In this document: piece after piece, positions 1 to 11,023 of the stretch
Position numbering within the stretch: position 1 is the stretch's first letter
How the letters are laid out: every line of letters begins with the position of its first letter
Source: Sycobia sp. Sy_11
Taxonomy: Eukaryota > Arthropoda > Insecta > Hymenoptera > Epichrysomallidae
Length of the DNA stretch: 64,000 nucleotides
Direction: 5' to 3'
Assembly (NCBI GenBank): GCA_018907035.1
Contig: JACCIC010000001.1
Span: 4,694,001-4,758,000, forward strand
Translations under genes and position numbers: made by a program
Notes under the pieces: model-generated
Told to the model about the DNA's origin: nothing
Database searches by the model: none
Seen by the model: the letters and a program-made list of their open reading frames with translations, nothing else

Positions 1-205
1 GACTAAATTGCTGATCATGGGAAGGGATAGGGTAATCGACCCCTTAATCTTAAGTCAAAGGACCTGTGAAAAAATAAGTTGAACAAAATTTTATTAAATT
101 TTCGTATAATTACAAAATAAACATTATTATAAGTTTATATTTTATGGAAAATTTAAAAGTTTAAAAGACTTAAAAGTAAATAAAATTCATGTAAGATAAA
201 ACATG

Positions 206-400
206 CGAGGTCTACGATGGCTTGATCGCTAGAGCGAAGGACTAGGAACTTCGTGATCCTAGTTCAAATCCCGGTCTCGGCCGATTAACACAAAGCACCA
301 CTATAATAATTTACGTGGGCTTTGTTTACAAACATATTGTAGACCTCGGTCACTGATTAGCTCTGGTATTTGGAAGCATAAATAGAGCAACGTTGCTTGC
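206..400 (+). repeat. tRNA-derived SINE, copy 1
   Basis: The 5' part is tRNA-like: an A-box-like stretch around 219-236 (GATCGCTAGAGCG) and a B box around 261-272 (GTTCAAATCCC), followed by a 3' body shared with copies near 3412 and 15432. The 5' end (cgaggtctacgatg) recurs in inverted form near 334-348 (ttgtagacctcg), so the ends of the tRNA-related part and the conserved body can pair. The 5' strand of the acceptor stem no longer matches the 3' strand (cgaggtc against ggtctcg), so this is not a working tRNA. The Tc1-like element begins about 55 bases downstream. Confidence 0.7.
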
Positions 401-456
401 GAAGGTGTGATGCTCATATCAAATTATATGAATATATGATACTTCATATCTATCTA

Positions 457-1729
457 CAGTCAGTCAAGTAAGTGCGTGGTCGATATTACTGATAGGTAAT
501 GAAAGATTTCGCCTTAATTCCTTTGTGAGCCAATATAGGGAAGCTTTGTCCTTGATGCATTGTCAACACACATTTAGTTGTCGTTGATCTTTTGAAAGAG
601 AATCACCTTAAACGCCATGAGTGCGAAGTACTCGTGGCGCTACGAGGCTATATTCTTTTGCATTCACCCGAAATATCCCCAAATGTCGCAAACAGCGGCT
701 GTTAAATATTTGAGAAAGTTGAAGGCATTTGTACAGAAGTGGATACGATGATATAAAGTAGCTAAAAATGTCGATGATTTAACAGAACGTAGCTCGATAG
801 GAAAAGTGAACAAAAAAGATGAAGAAAGAATAGTGAATCTGTTTTCGAGGAATCCTGTTTTAACACTGTAGTAAGAAACAAGCAAAATTAATGCCAAAAG
901 GTGAGATATATCCTACGAAACTCTACGAACCCCTCTTCGTACTCATGGCCTAAAACGGCGCAATACAATGAAGAAGCCTCTGTTAGCTGAAAAACATGTG
1001 ACAAAGCGACTTGCTTGAGCACATCAGAATATTAATAGAGTATTTCAAAATGTCATTTTTACTGATGAATGTTTTATATGGGCACGTGGTGTCCTCAAGC
1101 GAGCCTGGTCAACTTCTATCAATAGGCTTGTTCAGCGGACCGTAAAACACGGAATAAAAGTGCATCTTTGTGGCTGTTTCTCAAAGTAGGAATTCGGGAT
1201 TCACGTTGCACCTCTTTATTAACAACCTAAATACCGAGAAAATGATAAAAATCTATAAGAATGCTTTACTGCCATCTGCCAAACTATGGTTCATCAAAAA
1301 AAATGAAGATTGGATTCTACAGGAGGACAGCGATCCTAAACACCGCAGCAAGCTCTGTACTGAGTGGAAGACTCAATCTGGTATAGTTACATTGCATAGG
1401 CCATTCCAGTCGCCCGATGCAAAAGCTATTAAAAATGTGTAGGCATATATTAAACAGAAGCTTCGTGGAAGACGCACACACACTTTGAAGCAGTTGTCTT
1501 ACCAAATTCGTGGGATGTGGAGATCGTTGCCACTAGTATACGCCGTCCAATTAGTAGAAAGCATGCCTCGGAGATGCCAGGCAATTATGAACGCCGGTGA
1601 TGATTGGAGATATTATTAACCGAATTGCATCATCGTTTGTAATATGTACAATGTATATATAAATATAAAAGTTCCATTAAATAAATTTGTTGATAAATTA
1701 ACACGACCACACTCTTACTTGACAGACTG
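457..1729 (+). mobile_element. Tc1-like DNA transposon with terminal inverted repeats and TA target duplication
   Basis: The left end CAGTCAGTCAAGTAAG (from 457) and the reverse complement of the right end CAGTCTGTCAAGTAAG (from 1729) are imperfect terminal inverted repeats matching over about 26-30 bases. Both ends are flanked by TA (455-456 and 1730-1731), the target site of the Tc1/mariner superfamily. The 1.27-kb length and the encoded transposase remnant fit a full-length but inactive Tc1 element. A (CT)n microsatellite begins 20 bases beyond the right end. Confidence 0.85.
657..1619 (+). pseudogene. Tc1-like transposase, decayed
   Basis: Reading across frames gives the N-terminal helix-turn-helix region (YPQMSQTAAVKYLRKL near 675), a region like ISYETLRTxLRTHGLKRR (about 908-957), the first catalytic block FTDE (near 1058-1070), the second block EDSDPKH (near 1323-1343) and the C-terminal MPRRCQAIMNAGDDW before a TAA at 1617-1619. 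Several in-frame stops (for example near 750, 870, 1017, 1188 and 1438) break the frame. In the DD34E triad, 34 residues follow the second Asp as expected, but the Glu codon is Lys (SPDAKAIKN where the family has SPDLNPIEN). The transposase is therefore dead twice over. The longest open part is 1170-1442. Confidence 0.8.
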
Positions 1730-1744
1730 TATCTTTTTCTCTCT

Positions 1745-1748
<4 letters not shown>

Positions 1749-1822
<74 letters not shown>
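1749..1822. repeat. (CT)n microsatellite
   Basis: About 37 nearly uninterrupted CT units, immediately right of the Tc1-like element. An apparent ORF here (SLSLSL...) is an artefact of the repeat. Confidence 0.95.
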
Positions 1823-1827
<5 letters not shown>

Positions 1828-2801
1828 TCTTTCACCAATGAAAAATATTCAAAATGAAAGTAAAATTATTAGGGGTTTAGAGCGATTGGTTCTATCGAGT
1901 GATCCTATAACTAATGATCAGACATCGGCAGACATTGGTCTGTAAAACGGAAGTAACGTTTTGGGCGGTAAATGAGCGTGAAAATTTTAATGAGTAAATA
2001 AAACCAAAAAGCCTTTATTAGAAATGTTTATATGTTGTTTTTTGTTTAATTATACTTTCATAATAGTTATATATTTTTCAATTTAATACATATTGAATAG
2101 CAAACTAATCTTCTTTATTAATATTATAAACCCAAATTTGCATTCTTGTTTATTCAATATGAATTCTAAACATTCTAAATTCTTTCATATTTGAATTACT
2201 GCAGTAGTCTGCGTTGCAACCTACCATTTTTCTTAAAAAAAAAAACAAAATTTAGAAATTTTATCATTGCTTTAGTACAGATTGTGAATATTAACCCTCT
2301 TAACATTTAACCAACATTATTTTTTCTCTTATAAATAATCACTAATACATTTATAAAGTTAATTAATAATTATTTGATATTGTAAATAATTTTATGAAAT
2401 AAATATTCAATGCCATTTAAAATTTTTTTGCTGTTTCTTGACGTCTGCTTGTTAGCTTTCTTTCTCTTACCAAGCTACGCTTATGTATACCTTTCTCTGT
2501 CTATGCAAGTGCTACTATTATGGTCTCTATTCTTCTTATTTCCGCTTTACAGATGACCTTGAAACGACCTTTAAAAAATTTCTCAATATGATTTTAAACG
2601 TAAAATTTCACGCTGTTTTCGAATCCGGGGTCAAAAATAGGTGTTCCCATTTAAAAAAATTACTTTGAACTTGAAATAACCTTGAAGGGCAAGTTTAAGG
2701 TCAAAAACTTTAGTCCTTTTGTTTTGCCCCCTTTGCCTTTAACAACTTTTGTCAAAACCACTTTGCCCTATAATATCCGAAACAGAAACCATACATCACT
2801 T

Positions 2802-2860
<59 letters not shown>

Positions 2861-3041
2861 AAATTTAACAGATTAAGCGACTGTCAAAACAACGTTTTCT
2901 AATGCCCGTTCCTGTATAGCAGAAAACTGAAGTTAAAACTACGTGAGTCCTCCGTAACGCAAACGTGGCGAATTCGAAAAGCATTTTACCAAAGTTACTC
3001 AAGTAATGCCAACGTTTCTTTTCGCTCAGTGTACAATAAAA
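1823..3041. other. AT-rich intergenic DNA with a (TA)n tract
   Basis: No gene recognised on either strand. It contains a (TA)n tract at about 2811-2856. Small open frames here have no recognisable motif. Confidence 0.6.
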
Positions 3042-3151
3042 TTAAGGCATGTGACGTGATAATGGCGTAGACCAGAGAGGTGCATAAACGGCACAAGGTA
3101 CAGAACCTTGTGGAGCTTCCATCCTACCTAGAATTTCGATAGTGCTGTCGA
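3042..3151 (-). pseudogene. Possible remnant of a serine-protease exon 2
   Basis: On the minus strand, after an AG at 3152-3153, the frame reads VDSTIEILGRMEAPQG..., resembling the IVGGxxAPxGxxP start of a trypsin-fold domain, then hits TAA at 3042-3044 before any cysteine-His block. Its phase fits the phase-1 donor of the signal-peptide exon at 3643-3703 (G + TC makes Val). The polypyrimidine tract is weak and the resemblance is short, so this could be chance. The true exon 2 of gene C may lie beyond the left edge. Confidence 0.28.
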
Positions 3152-3411
3152 CTGCACCTGTTGGAGGTTTTTATGCTTTTATGTGTTTGTTAAACCAAAA
3201 CATGAATAGCTTTAACTAATGTAAATATCTTATATATACACGCGAACACTTATTTCTTCCTATTCAAACTGTGACTTTCAATTTTATATTAAACAAACAG
3301 TTGTATGTAATCAATATTAGCTTGGCTTTCATGATATTTGATTTCCCCATACATATGGCTTCAGTACGTGTGATAATATAAACTTTGTGCTATTAGTAAA
3401 TCAAATTCGGT

Positions 3412-3552
3412 GTTCCGAATTCGTGCCTCAATCTCGGCCAATTGATACAAACACCACTGTAAAGATTTAAAATGTTCTGTGTTTACAAACACATCGTAGA
3501 CCTCCGTCGCTCATTAGCACCGGTATTTCAAAGCATAAATAAAGCGATGTTA
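3412..3552 (+). repeat. tRNA-derived SINE, copy 3 (5' truncated)
   Basis: Carries the end of the tRNA-like part (gaattcgtgcctcaatctcggcc, a worn B box and acceptor 3' strand) and the conserved body: acaaacacatcgtagacctc, then gcaccggtatttcaaagcataaataaagcgatgtt, which parallels copy 1 at 360-396. The A-box half is absent, as expected for a 5'-truncated SINE copy. Confidence 0.65.
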
Positions 3553-3642
3553 AATAAAAGAAACATAAACAAATAAAGTTCTAGTTACTTTTAATTTGTT
3601 ACAATGTAAAAACTCCACAGTAAAAACAATTTGATTACTTAC

Positions 3643-3703
3643 CATGTATAATCGTCAAATTCAATATCAAGAAAAATAAGACTAATAAATTAGAATAAGA
3701 CAT
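3643..3703 (-). CDS. Gene C, exon 1: signal peptide of a secreted protease-like protein (partial gene)
   Basis: The minus strand has ATG at 3701-3703, then 20 codons reading MSYSNLLVLFFLILNLTIIH (a polar start followed by a long hydrophobic core) and one extra G before a GTAAGT-type donor at 3637-3642. This is the same arrangement as exon 1 of genes A and B: a short signal-peptide exon ending in phase 1. Gene C would be the next gene in the minus-strand tandem cluster. Its remaining exons are outside the window or decayed (see 3042-3151). No transcript evidence is available, so the start and the donor are inferred by analogy. Confidence 0.55.
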
Positions 3704-3953
3704 TTTGTCATGTATATATATAATATACTTCAGGTTTTGACACTTACAGAACAATTCCGTAAACGTTATATAGCTTTTATATATTCTTATAGTTTCAAAT
3801 GAATTTGTTAAGATATGCAGAAGTTATTATCTAAACTTGTTCTAACACAATATAAACATAATAGGATATTCTAATATATATTATTTTTTTTATTTAATCT
3901 CCAGCTATTTTATACAATTCATAAATATATATATTTATATAATATGCCAATAC

Positions 3954-3955
<2 letters not shown>

Positions 3956-4003
<48 letters not shown>
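3956..4003. repeat. (TA)n microsatellite
   Basis: An uninterrupted TA run of about 48 bases in the AT-rich region upstream of gene C. Confidence 0.95.
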
Positions 4004-4004
<1 letters not shown>

Positions 4005-5199
4005 TAAATTACGTTTACCTTCAATTTCAAGCAAGAACGTTTTATTCGCTCATGTACTTTCAACTTGAGTCGCGTTGTTTTTCGCAGCACGCAGGCGCGG
4101 GACAGACCTGTATTAAAAAAATAAAAATTCTTAGGTCTCACTTTTATTTTCTATAAAAAGAACAAACAGAGATTCTAAAAGAAATAATAATGGATACGTT
4201 AATCGACTGGTTTCGATCTCTATTTTCGCAGAGATACAGCAACTCGCTTCATTCATATAGTATAGTATATATTTTTTGATGTAGTAAGCATACATTCTTC
4301 CTTATCGAAAAATTCTTCCCTTTATTTACCAATACTCTTTTCTTTGTCCAAATATTTATTCAATATACACTAAGTATAAAAAATGAATCTATATTATGTT
4401 TAATAATGCGCCAATCGTCACAAATATTCAATGATATATTTAAATACATCTTGTATTTTAAATAATTTACTTGTTACATCGTTGATAAAAAAGAATAAAA
4501 ATATATGCCAATGGAAAAAAAACCTAGAAATGTAACTTTATTCTCACAATAAAAAATTTGTTTCTTAATATGTTCAAAAATGTCTTATTCTCAAACCAAT
4601 TATATATTGGAATAGAAATAAACGTAAAAAAAAACATTAATTCATAGCACCACTTTAGTGAACGAATTCTAGTGTTAAACATATTATCTAATATTATTCA
4701 ATTATATAGTTGAAGCTGCTAAAGAAAATAATTTAATTAAAACTAATGATATACATTAATACCCATAATTTATTTATGATAGATAAACAAAACTTATGGT
4801 ATAAATATAATCTATTCTTGACGTTTAAAGCAAATAAAATATTTTAGAATTAAAGTATTTGAACTATGTATATATTCTGCGTACATTTAACACATTCTTC
4901 TTATCTAGTTGATATTTTATTATATAAAGAATTATTTTATATACAATTGACAATTGAATTAAAAATTTATTTCTAAGTAACTATTTAGTAACCCTCATTT
5001 AAATCTTTAATGATTGAGATTTAAATATACTTACTTATCTTTAATTACTTCAAAATTGTCTAGTGTATTTTTGGTCCCATACTGAAAAGAATAACTAAAA
5101 AATTGTTTCCTTAAAATTAGTAAAACAAGTCAATTTATAATGTATTCAGACGACATACCGGATTCATGCTACAAAAAATTAATCTCTATTCTTCGATAT
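4004..5199. other. AT-rich DNA, no gene seen
   Basis: No coding motif, RNA gene or long repeat recognised. It lies between gene C exon 1 and the gypsy relic, and would include the gene C promoter if gene C is expressed. Confidence 0.5.
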
Positions 5200-6420
5200 T
5201 GTTCCTAATGAATTCGCATATTTGGATGGTATCCTTATAATCTCTGAGATATATAAAGAATAAAAAGTTTCTAAATACAGTATTTGAAAAGTTGAGAGCC
5301 GTAAAATTAAAGCCCAGTCTGGATAAATACCAATTTGCACGTGCACAACTTATCTAGGACATGTAGTTGATGCGCAAGAGGTACGAACAGAACCCGAGAA
5401 AATAAAGGCCATATCAGCTATTCCACCACCGGAAAGCCAGAAAGAACTTAAATGATTTTTTGACATGCTTTCTTGCTATAGAAGATTTATAAAAGACTTG
5501 TCAAAGACCGCTATGCCGTTAAGTATTTTATTACAGAAGAAGACGGATTGAATATGGAAAGAAGAATAGTCAACAGTATTTTTAGAGTTGAAGAAAAAAT
5601 GAACGAAAGTTCAAGTATTATCATGTCCAAATTGGACTTTGCCTTTCATTTTACAAACAGATGCGTGTCTACTCGGCCTGGAAACCGTGTTGACACAGGT
5701 AGATGATAATAGAGAGTATGTGATTGCTTAAGCAAGCCTTAAGCTGAATGGGGCAGAAAAGAGCTATCCTGTCATAGAGTTAGAATGTTTAGATATGCGG
5801 TGGGGCCTAGAAAATGCATCAATATTTGGAAGGATATCCATTCACGGTAGTCACGGATCATCAATCTCTCAAGTGACTGGAAAAACTGGATAATCCATCT
5901 GAACGGTTGGCACGGTGGACATATGAAGTATCTCAATAGTATTTCGACGTTCGGTATCGGAAAGGTACGAAAATAACCTGGCTGATATGCTCTCCCGAAA
6001 TCCAGTTGAAATAAATGCTATTTCAAAAACAAAAAATAAATAGTACGAGAAAATATATAAGTCCGTCAAAAATAATTCAGCAGATTTACCGGATTGCCGC
6101 ATGAATAACAGTAGATTATATCATTACATTCTACATAAGTTTGAATTCAACGCAACTAATGAAGCAAGTGCATGGAAAATTTGTGTGTGCGAGTACGAAA
6201 AACACCGTATATTGAGGGCAAATCACGATGATTCGATTGCAGGACACTTAGTCGTTGCAAAAACATTAGCAAATTTGACTAAATATTACTACTGGTCTGT
6301 CATATGCGCGCGTGTATAAATTTCCATCATCAGAAAGCACATATATTAGCACCCGCCGAAAATCTGCATGTGAAAAATTGTGCACTATGTTGAAACATGG
6401 TTATGTGTTGAACGACCGAA
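5200..6420 (+). pseudogene. Ty3/gypsy pol relic (RT end, RNase H, start of integrase)
   Basis: In order, across shifting frames: FAYLDGILIISE (5213-5248), the RT catalytic YxDD box with the second Asp changed to Gly; FEKLRAVKLKPSLDKYQFA (from 5285) and a worn YLGHVVDAQG...TDPEKIKAI block (to about 5415); RNase H with QTDAC at 5657-5670 and the ITVVTDHQSLKWLEKLDNP-type block around 5837-5892; WTYEVSQYYFDVRYRKGT (to about 5970); and the integrase zinc-binding HDDSIAGHLVVAKT region around 6226-6263, with KYYYW at about 6283. Multiple stops and shifts make it non-functional. No LTR was found on either side. The segment 6101-6319 is the longest remaining open frame. Confidence 0.8.
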
Positions 6421-8189
6421 AGCTAAGACGTGTTGAGTCGAGACTAACGCACAGTGCACCAATTGAAATAATATAATTTATATTATATCAGTGAATTTGT
6501 ACACGAGTTGAGTGGCCAGATTCCGAGGTGTGTTGGGCCGGAGCGACGAATCAGCGACAACAACCCCAGCACGTACTGTTACACCATATATATTATTTTT
6601 TTAGTGAAATCCGTTAAAGAGCTCTTCATAAAATTCGTAAACGATTCAGTAGGTTCTACAAAAAATTAATGGTGAGTTACGTGGAGGCAGGAGATAGCTA
6701 CATCAGCGGACATAGTTAATTTTTCTTTATATTATTTTAAATAATTAAAAAATCCCGCTTAATATTTTTAAAATGTCTAACAAATAATGTGACCATATAT
6801 ACAAGAAATCGAGAAATAGAATTCGGGTACAACGACACATGTACCTTCTTTCTTTTGCGCACTCATTTGTTTTAACAACACTCCGCGGAGATGCCAAAGA
6901 TTGGTTAGATAAGTATCTGTAATTTATTATATAATTATATCTACAAATACAGTAATCTATCATTTATTACTGTATAGATTACTTGTTTCACCATTGATTG
7001 ATTAATTAAATGAATAAAAAATATAAATTAAAAATATGCATTATATTTTTAATGAAAAAAACTACGTGCTTTTGAGGGTTTTGGGGGATATGAGAGTAAT
7101 TCTACGATGGGCTACGTTAGCGAAAGGGGTTAATAATGGCACAAACCTAGCTACGTAGTTTTTGGACAGCTTCCAACATAATGATGATGCTTTGTTATTT
7201 TCATTCGAATTATTCGGATTACTTTACTCGACCGCTGTCATTTCAGAATCGCATCACTTTTCCTGAATATGCTTCCCCTCGATGTTGTAGATGCTGTGTG
7301 AGGCTAAGTTTTTGTACATCTTATCCTGTAGTTCCAAATCCATATCGGTTTCAGTACTATACGTTGTGTCGCCTTTAATAAGTAACGCCGTGACGGTGTT
7401 TTTTTTTCTAATACGTATCTCTTCATAATTTCATTATTTAATAGATATCCTAACTCTTTACTACTTATATTATTTCCCTTTGTATTAAATTGTATTAAAT
7501 TTTGATTTTTATCTGAGTACTAAAGTAACGTAAATTCGTCAATTATCTTTTAATATTTGTTCGGTTATATTCGGTTTGGTCGTTGTATACATTAATTAAT
7601 ACAAAAAATTTGGTATTTTATGGTGCTTCATAACTTTTGTATGAGCACGTTTCAGCTTTCGAAAATAGTATCCAAACTTTCTTCAACGTTGAAAACCATA
7701 CATTCAAAAAATACAGCTTTCGAAAACCTTATGGTTTTGCGGTCACGGCACCGATGGATTTTGAATGTATAGTTTTCTCGGAAGAAAAAGTGGTATTTTC
7801 CAGTCACAGCAGTGATAATAGTAAACTTCTCGAGGTCTATCCAATTCAATCAATCCAAGTTGATTTTATATTTTCTTTATAATTACGTTATTCTCTTTTA
7901 TTAAATATATAAGTAAAAATATTTATTCGATTAAATTTTCAATTTCTATTACCAAAATATTAATGGCTTTTCTTTACAATAATTATTTGACCATTAATTT
8001 TCTAATACTTATAAAATATCAAATTGTTAAATAAATTTTCATTTAATATATTTTATCAAAGAATTTTAGCCTAATTTTTTCTATAATCCAACAAGTACAA
8101 TAAATCTTATTCTTAATAATAACACACACTTCTCAAGATAAATATACTGAATCTACGCCTTCATTACATGGTAATATAATATCTATATA

Positions 8190-8238
<49 letters not shown>

Positions 8239-9994
8239 ACGTCTTGCTTTAATATTTAAATTTCATCCATTTAAACATTATTATTATTATTTATTATTAT
8301 TATATCAACGTAAAAACTTAATTTCTACACTATCTTAATAAATATATAAACTTGTATAATTTGAAATAATTTTACATGTTATTATTCTATCCGTAACAAT
8401 AATAAACACATTACAATTAGAGCTAGTTAGTGAATGACTTGTTACCTGAAACATTTTTAAATAGTTTTAGAAGCTTTATTTCGCGATGAGAATGATGTAA
8501 CGTGATATATATAGTGAAACGCTAAACATGTTGTAGGAACTAAAAATGAATTACAGGAGTTACTAAAAAATAAAAATTATCAAAGCGAACTTATTAAATT
8601 CTCCTTAAAATCATTATATTAATAAATTGGCGTTTTAGTCCTCTCCGCGTGACGTATTTTGGAGGATTTAAGAAGGAGTCGTCCATTAATAAAATATAAT
8701 TTCAAACTTTTGATACGAAAAAAAGACTATTACTCGAAGAACTTAGTACAGTACTAAAGCAGGTTGATGCCTGCCTTAATTATAGGCACTTATCTCCTTT
8801 ATCCATTGATCTAGCGACCTCACATTAACTCCAGTCCACTTTTTAATCAGCGACTCACTTATGGCATGATCACACGCAGAAAAGATGAACTTATTTTAGA
8901 TGTAAGAATGAACAAAATGGTTCTATAATAAGAATAATAACTTCAAACTAGGAGCATTGGCTAGCATTGGAACATATAATGCATAGAGAATTATAATATG
9001 AAGAACACAAAGCAGGGTTATTGAAAGACCATTGTCGAAAATCTGCCTCGTTCTAATTTAAGAAGTATAGAATGGAAGGAATGATTTAGGCAATTATATC
9101 TGAAACAATTATTTAATTAAAATATATTTTTACATTCACTAATAATTTAACTAATAAAGTATATATTTCAATTATTTTATTATAACATCATTATAATTAT
9201 TGTAATTACATTTTTTGTCGACAATTTTATATAAAATATTGTATAATTGGTTTTGAGACATATTGAATGATATTCTTTTAAGACGATTGAAATGTTCTGC
9301 TGTTTCTTAATAAATATACACAAGTTTTAAATATGTATTTAATACATTCATGAATGTACATAATATTTGGCATGGATTTATACTAAATATGGAAATACCT
9401 CACCTCATTAAAAGCTCGACGAACATTAGATAGTTAGAAATGACATTGGCATTATCAAGCGTTGATAATAGAACGGGGTTTGTCCCCTGAGGAGATCAGG
9501 TTACGGTATGCATAAACAATAGGATCAAATGATACATGAATATAGTTAGTCTCAGGCCAGATCATAAACTAGAAGGTTGACTGATTAAGTGTTGGCTAAA
9601 CTTTCTTAACTTTTGGTACTTTTCCAAAACTGCATAATACCATTTTTCATCAGTTCATCGTCCTTTTAAATATTTCCCAATAGTTGTTATTAAAAAAAAT
9701 AAATTTACACAAAAAGAAAAGTTTCAACATGACATATTATTTATTCATTCGTGAACTTAAAAGAATATAACCGAAGTAGTTTACAGAATGTATTTATCAT
9801 TATATTATTTTTGTTAAATGAATCCTTTTTATAAGTTAAACTTCATATATGGTATCAAGATTCAGCTAGTTTATTATGTACACGCAGCATTTTTAAAACT
9901 TTTTTAGTTTACCATCGTTTTTAATTCAACAACATATTTTCATATATTCATATACTGTTGTAAATATAATAACACGAACCCATTAAATAGCATT
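6421..9994. other. AT-rich region downstream of gene B, mostly unassigned
   Basis: Holds an imperfect hairpin at 7691-7777 and a (TA)n tract at about 8185-8236. A short GC-richer stretch at 6490-6580 may be leftover retroelement sequence. No other gene, RNA or repeat could be named; the small frame at 7637-7882 is explained by the hairpin sequence and shows no domain. Confidence 0.5.
7691..7777. repeat. Imperfect inverted repeat (hairpin)
   Basis: The left arm gaaaaccatacattcaaaa (7691-7709) pairs with the right arm ttttgaatgtatagttttc (7759-7777), 18 of 19 bases. A second small stem (cgaaaacc/ggttttg) sits inside the loop. It could be the core of a short palindromic element. Confidence 0.6.
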
Positions 9995-10189
9995 TCAATA
10001 TGCGTATAAAGGCTTATAAATGCTTGTTCCTGGTAAAGGCTTTTCTGTTAATACTGCGTCAATATAAGGTTTATAGAAAGATAATCTCGTATATACGCCA
10101 CCATTGCCAGTATCATCGCAATCACGACGATTTCGAGTTGCTATTCCAATGACTGTCTGATTAATAACCAGGGGAGAACCACCATCATT
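9995..10189 (-). CDS. Gene B exon 4 (terminal exon, altered serine block)
   Basis: Acceptor AG at 10190-10191 after a T-rich tract, then NDGGSPLVINQTVIGIA..., CDDTGNGGVYTRLSFYKPYID, stop at 9995-9997. GVYTRLxxYKPYI is the classic C-terminal strand and helix of chymotrypsin-fold domains. The residue at the Ser195 position is Gly. It is 65 codons with the stop, and the frame is fully open. Confidence 0.75.
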   Translation of the reverse strand, partial: NDGGSPLVINQTVIGIATRNRRDCDDTGNGGVYTRLSFYKPYIDAVLTEKPLPGTSIYKPLYAY

Positions 10190-10992
10190 CTGAAAAAATT
10201 ATTGTTTCAACTTAATATATACAGTATTATAACAAGCCTGCATAACCTTCGAAGTATATATACTTTTGATTTTCAATTTTGCAAAACAATTATATATCAT
10301 ACAATATCATATAGATATGCTTTAATCCTGTTAATAAATTTCTATTATATTTATTCCTATAGACAAAGCTTTGAAAACATAATTTTGTTATTATTATGGA
10401 AGTTTTGCCATTTGTTCGGTTCATGCGAGAAGTTATGTGACACTTTATGTACGTTTAAAGTTATATTTTTTTCCATATTCTTTCTGAAAATTTAACGAAT
10501 CCATTTCAAATGAGTTCTAATTTAAAGTACATACTTAAATAAACACTTTTCATTATAATTATCTACTTTCAAACTTAGAATATATATATTCAAGTTTATA
10601 TATTTATATTATATATAAATATTGGATTTGTTCACTTATAAATTTTGTGGGAACGTACCTGGCAAGCTAATACCTGCTTTCGTAATAATGATGAATTATC
10701 AGAATAAATAGCAGAAAAATGTTTACCTAAGATCATGATTCAAGATAATTAATTTTTGTTTATGAATAGACGCATGGACAAAATGATATGAAAATAATGT
10801 CGGCTAGTTGTAAATGATCTCATAATTTATTAAGCTGCATTTCCATTAAAACTATTTATTTATTATTTTTTTAGAGCTGTAAAATTCTTCATATGCTATG
10901 AACATATATTGTTATGTTACCCTTTATCACAATCAGTAAGACATCTGTTTATACCAGTAAATTGATTTTTAATTTAATTATAAAAAATTTTT

Positions 10993-11023
<31 letters not shown>

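Noticed and set aside
1644..1841. Leu/Ser-repeat protein
   Set aside because: It is a translation of the (CT)n microsatellite.
7637..7882. 81-codon plus-strand and 65-codon minus-strand frames
   Set aside because: Overlap a hairpin; no domain, splice signals or start context.
10202..10495. 97-codon plus-strand frame in gene B intron 3
   Set aside because: AT-rich composition, opposite strand to the gene, no recognisable motif.
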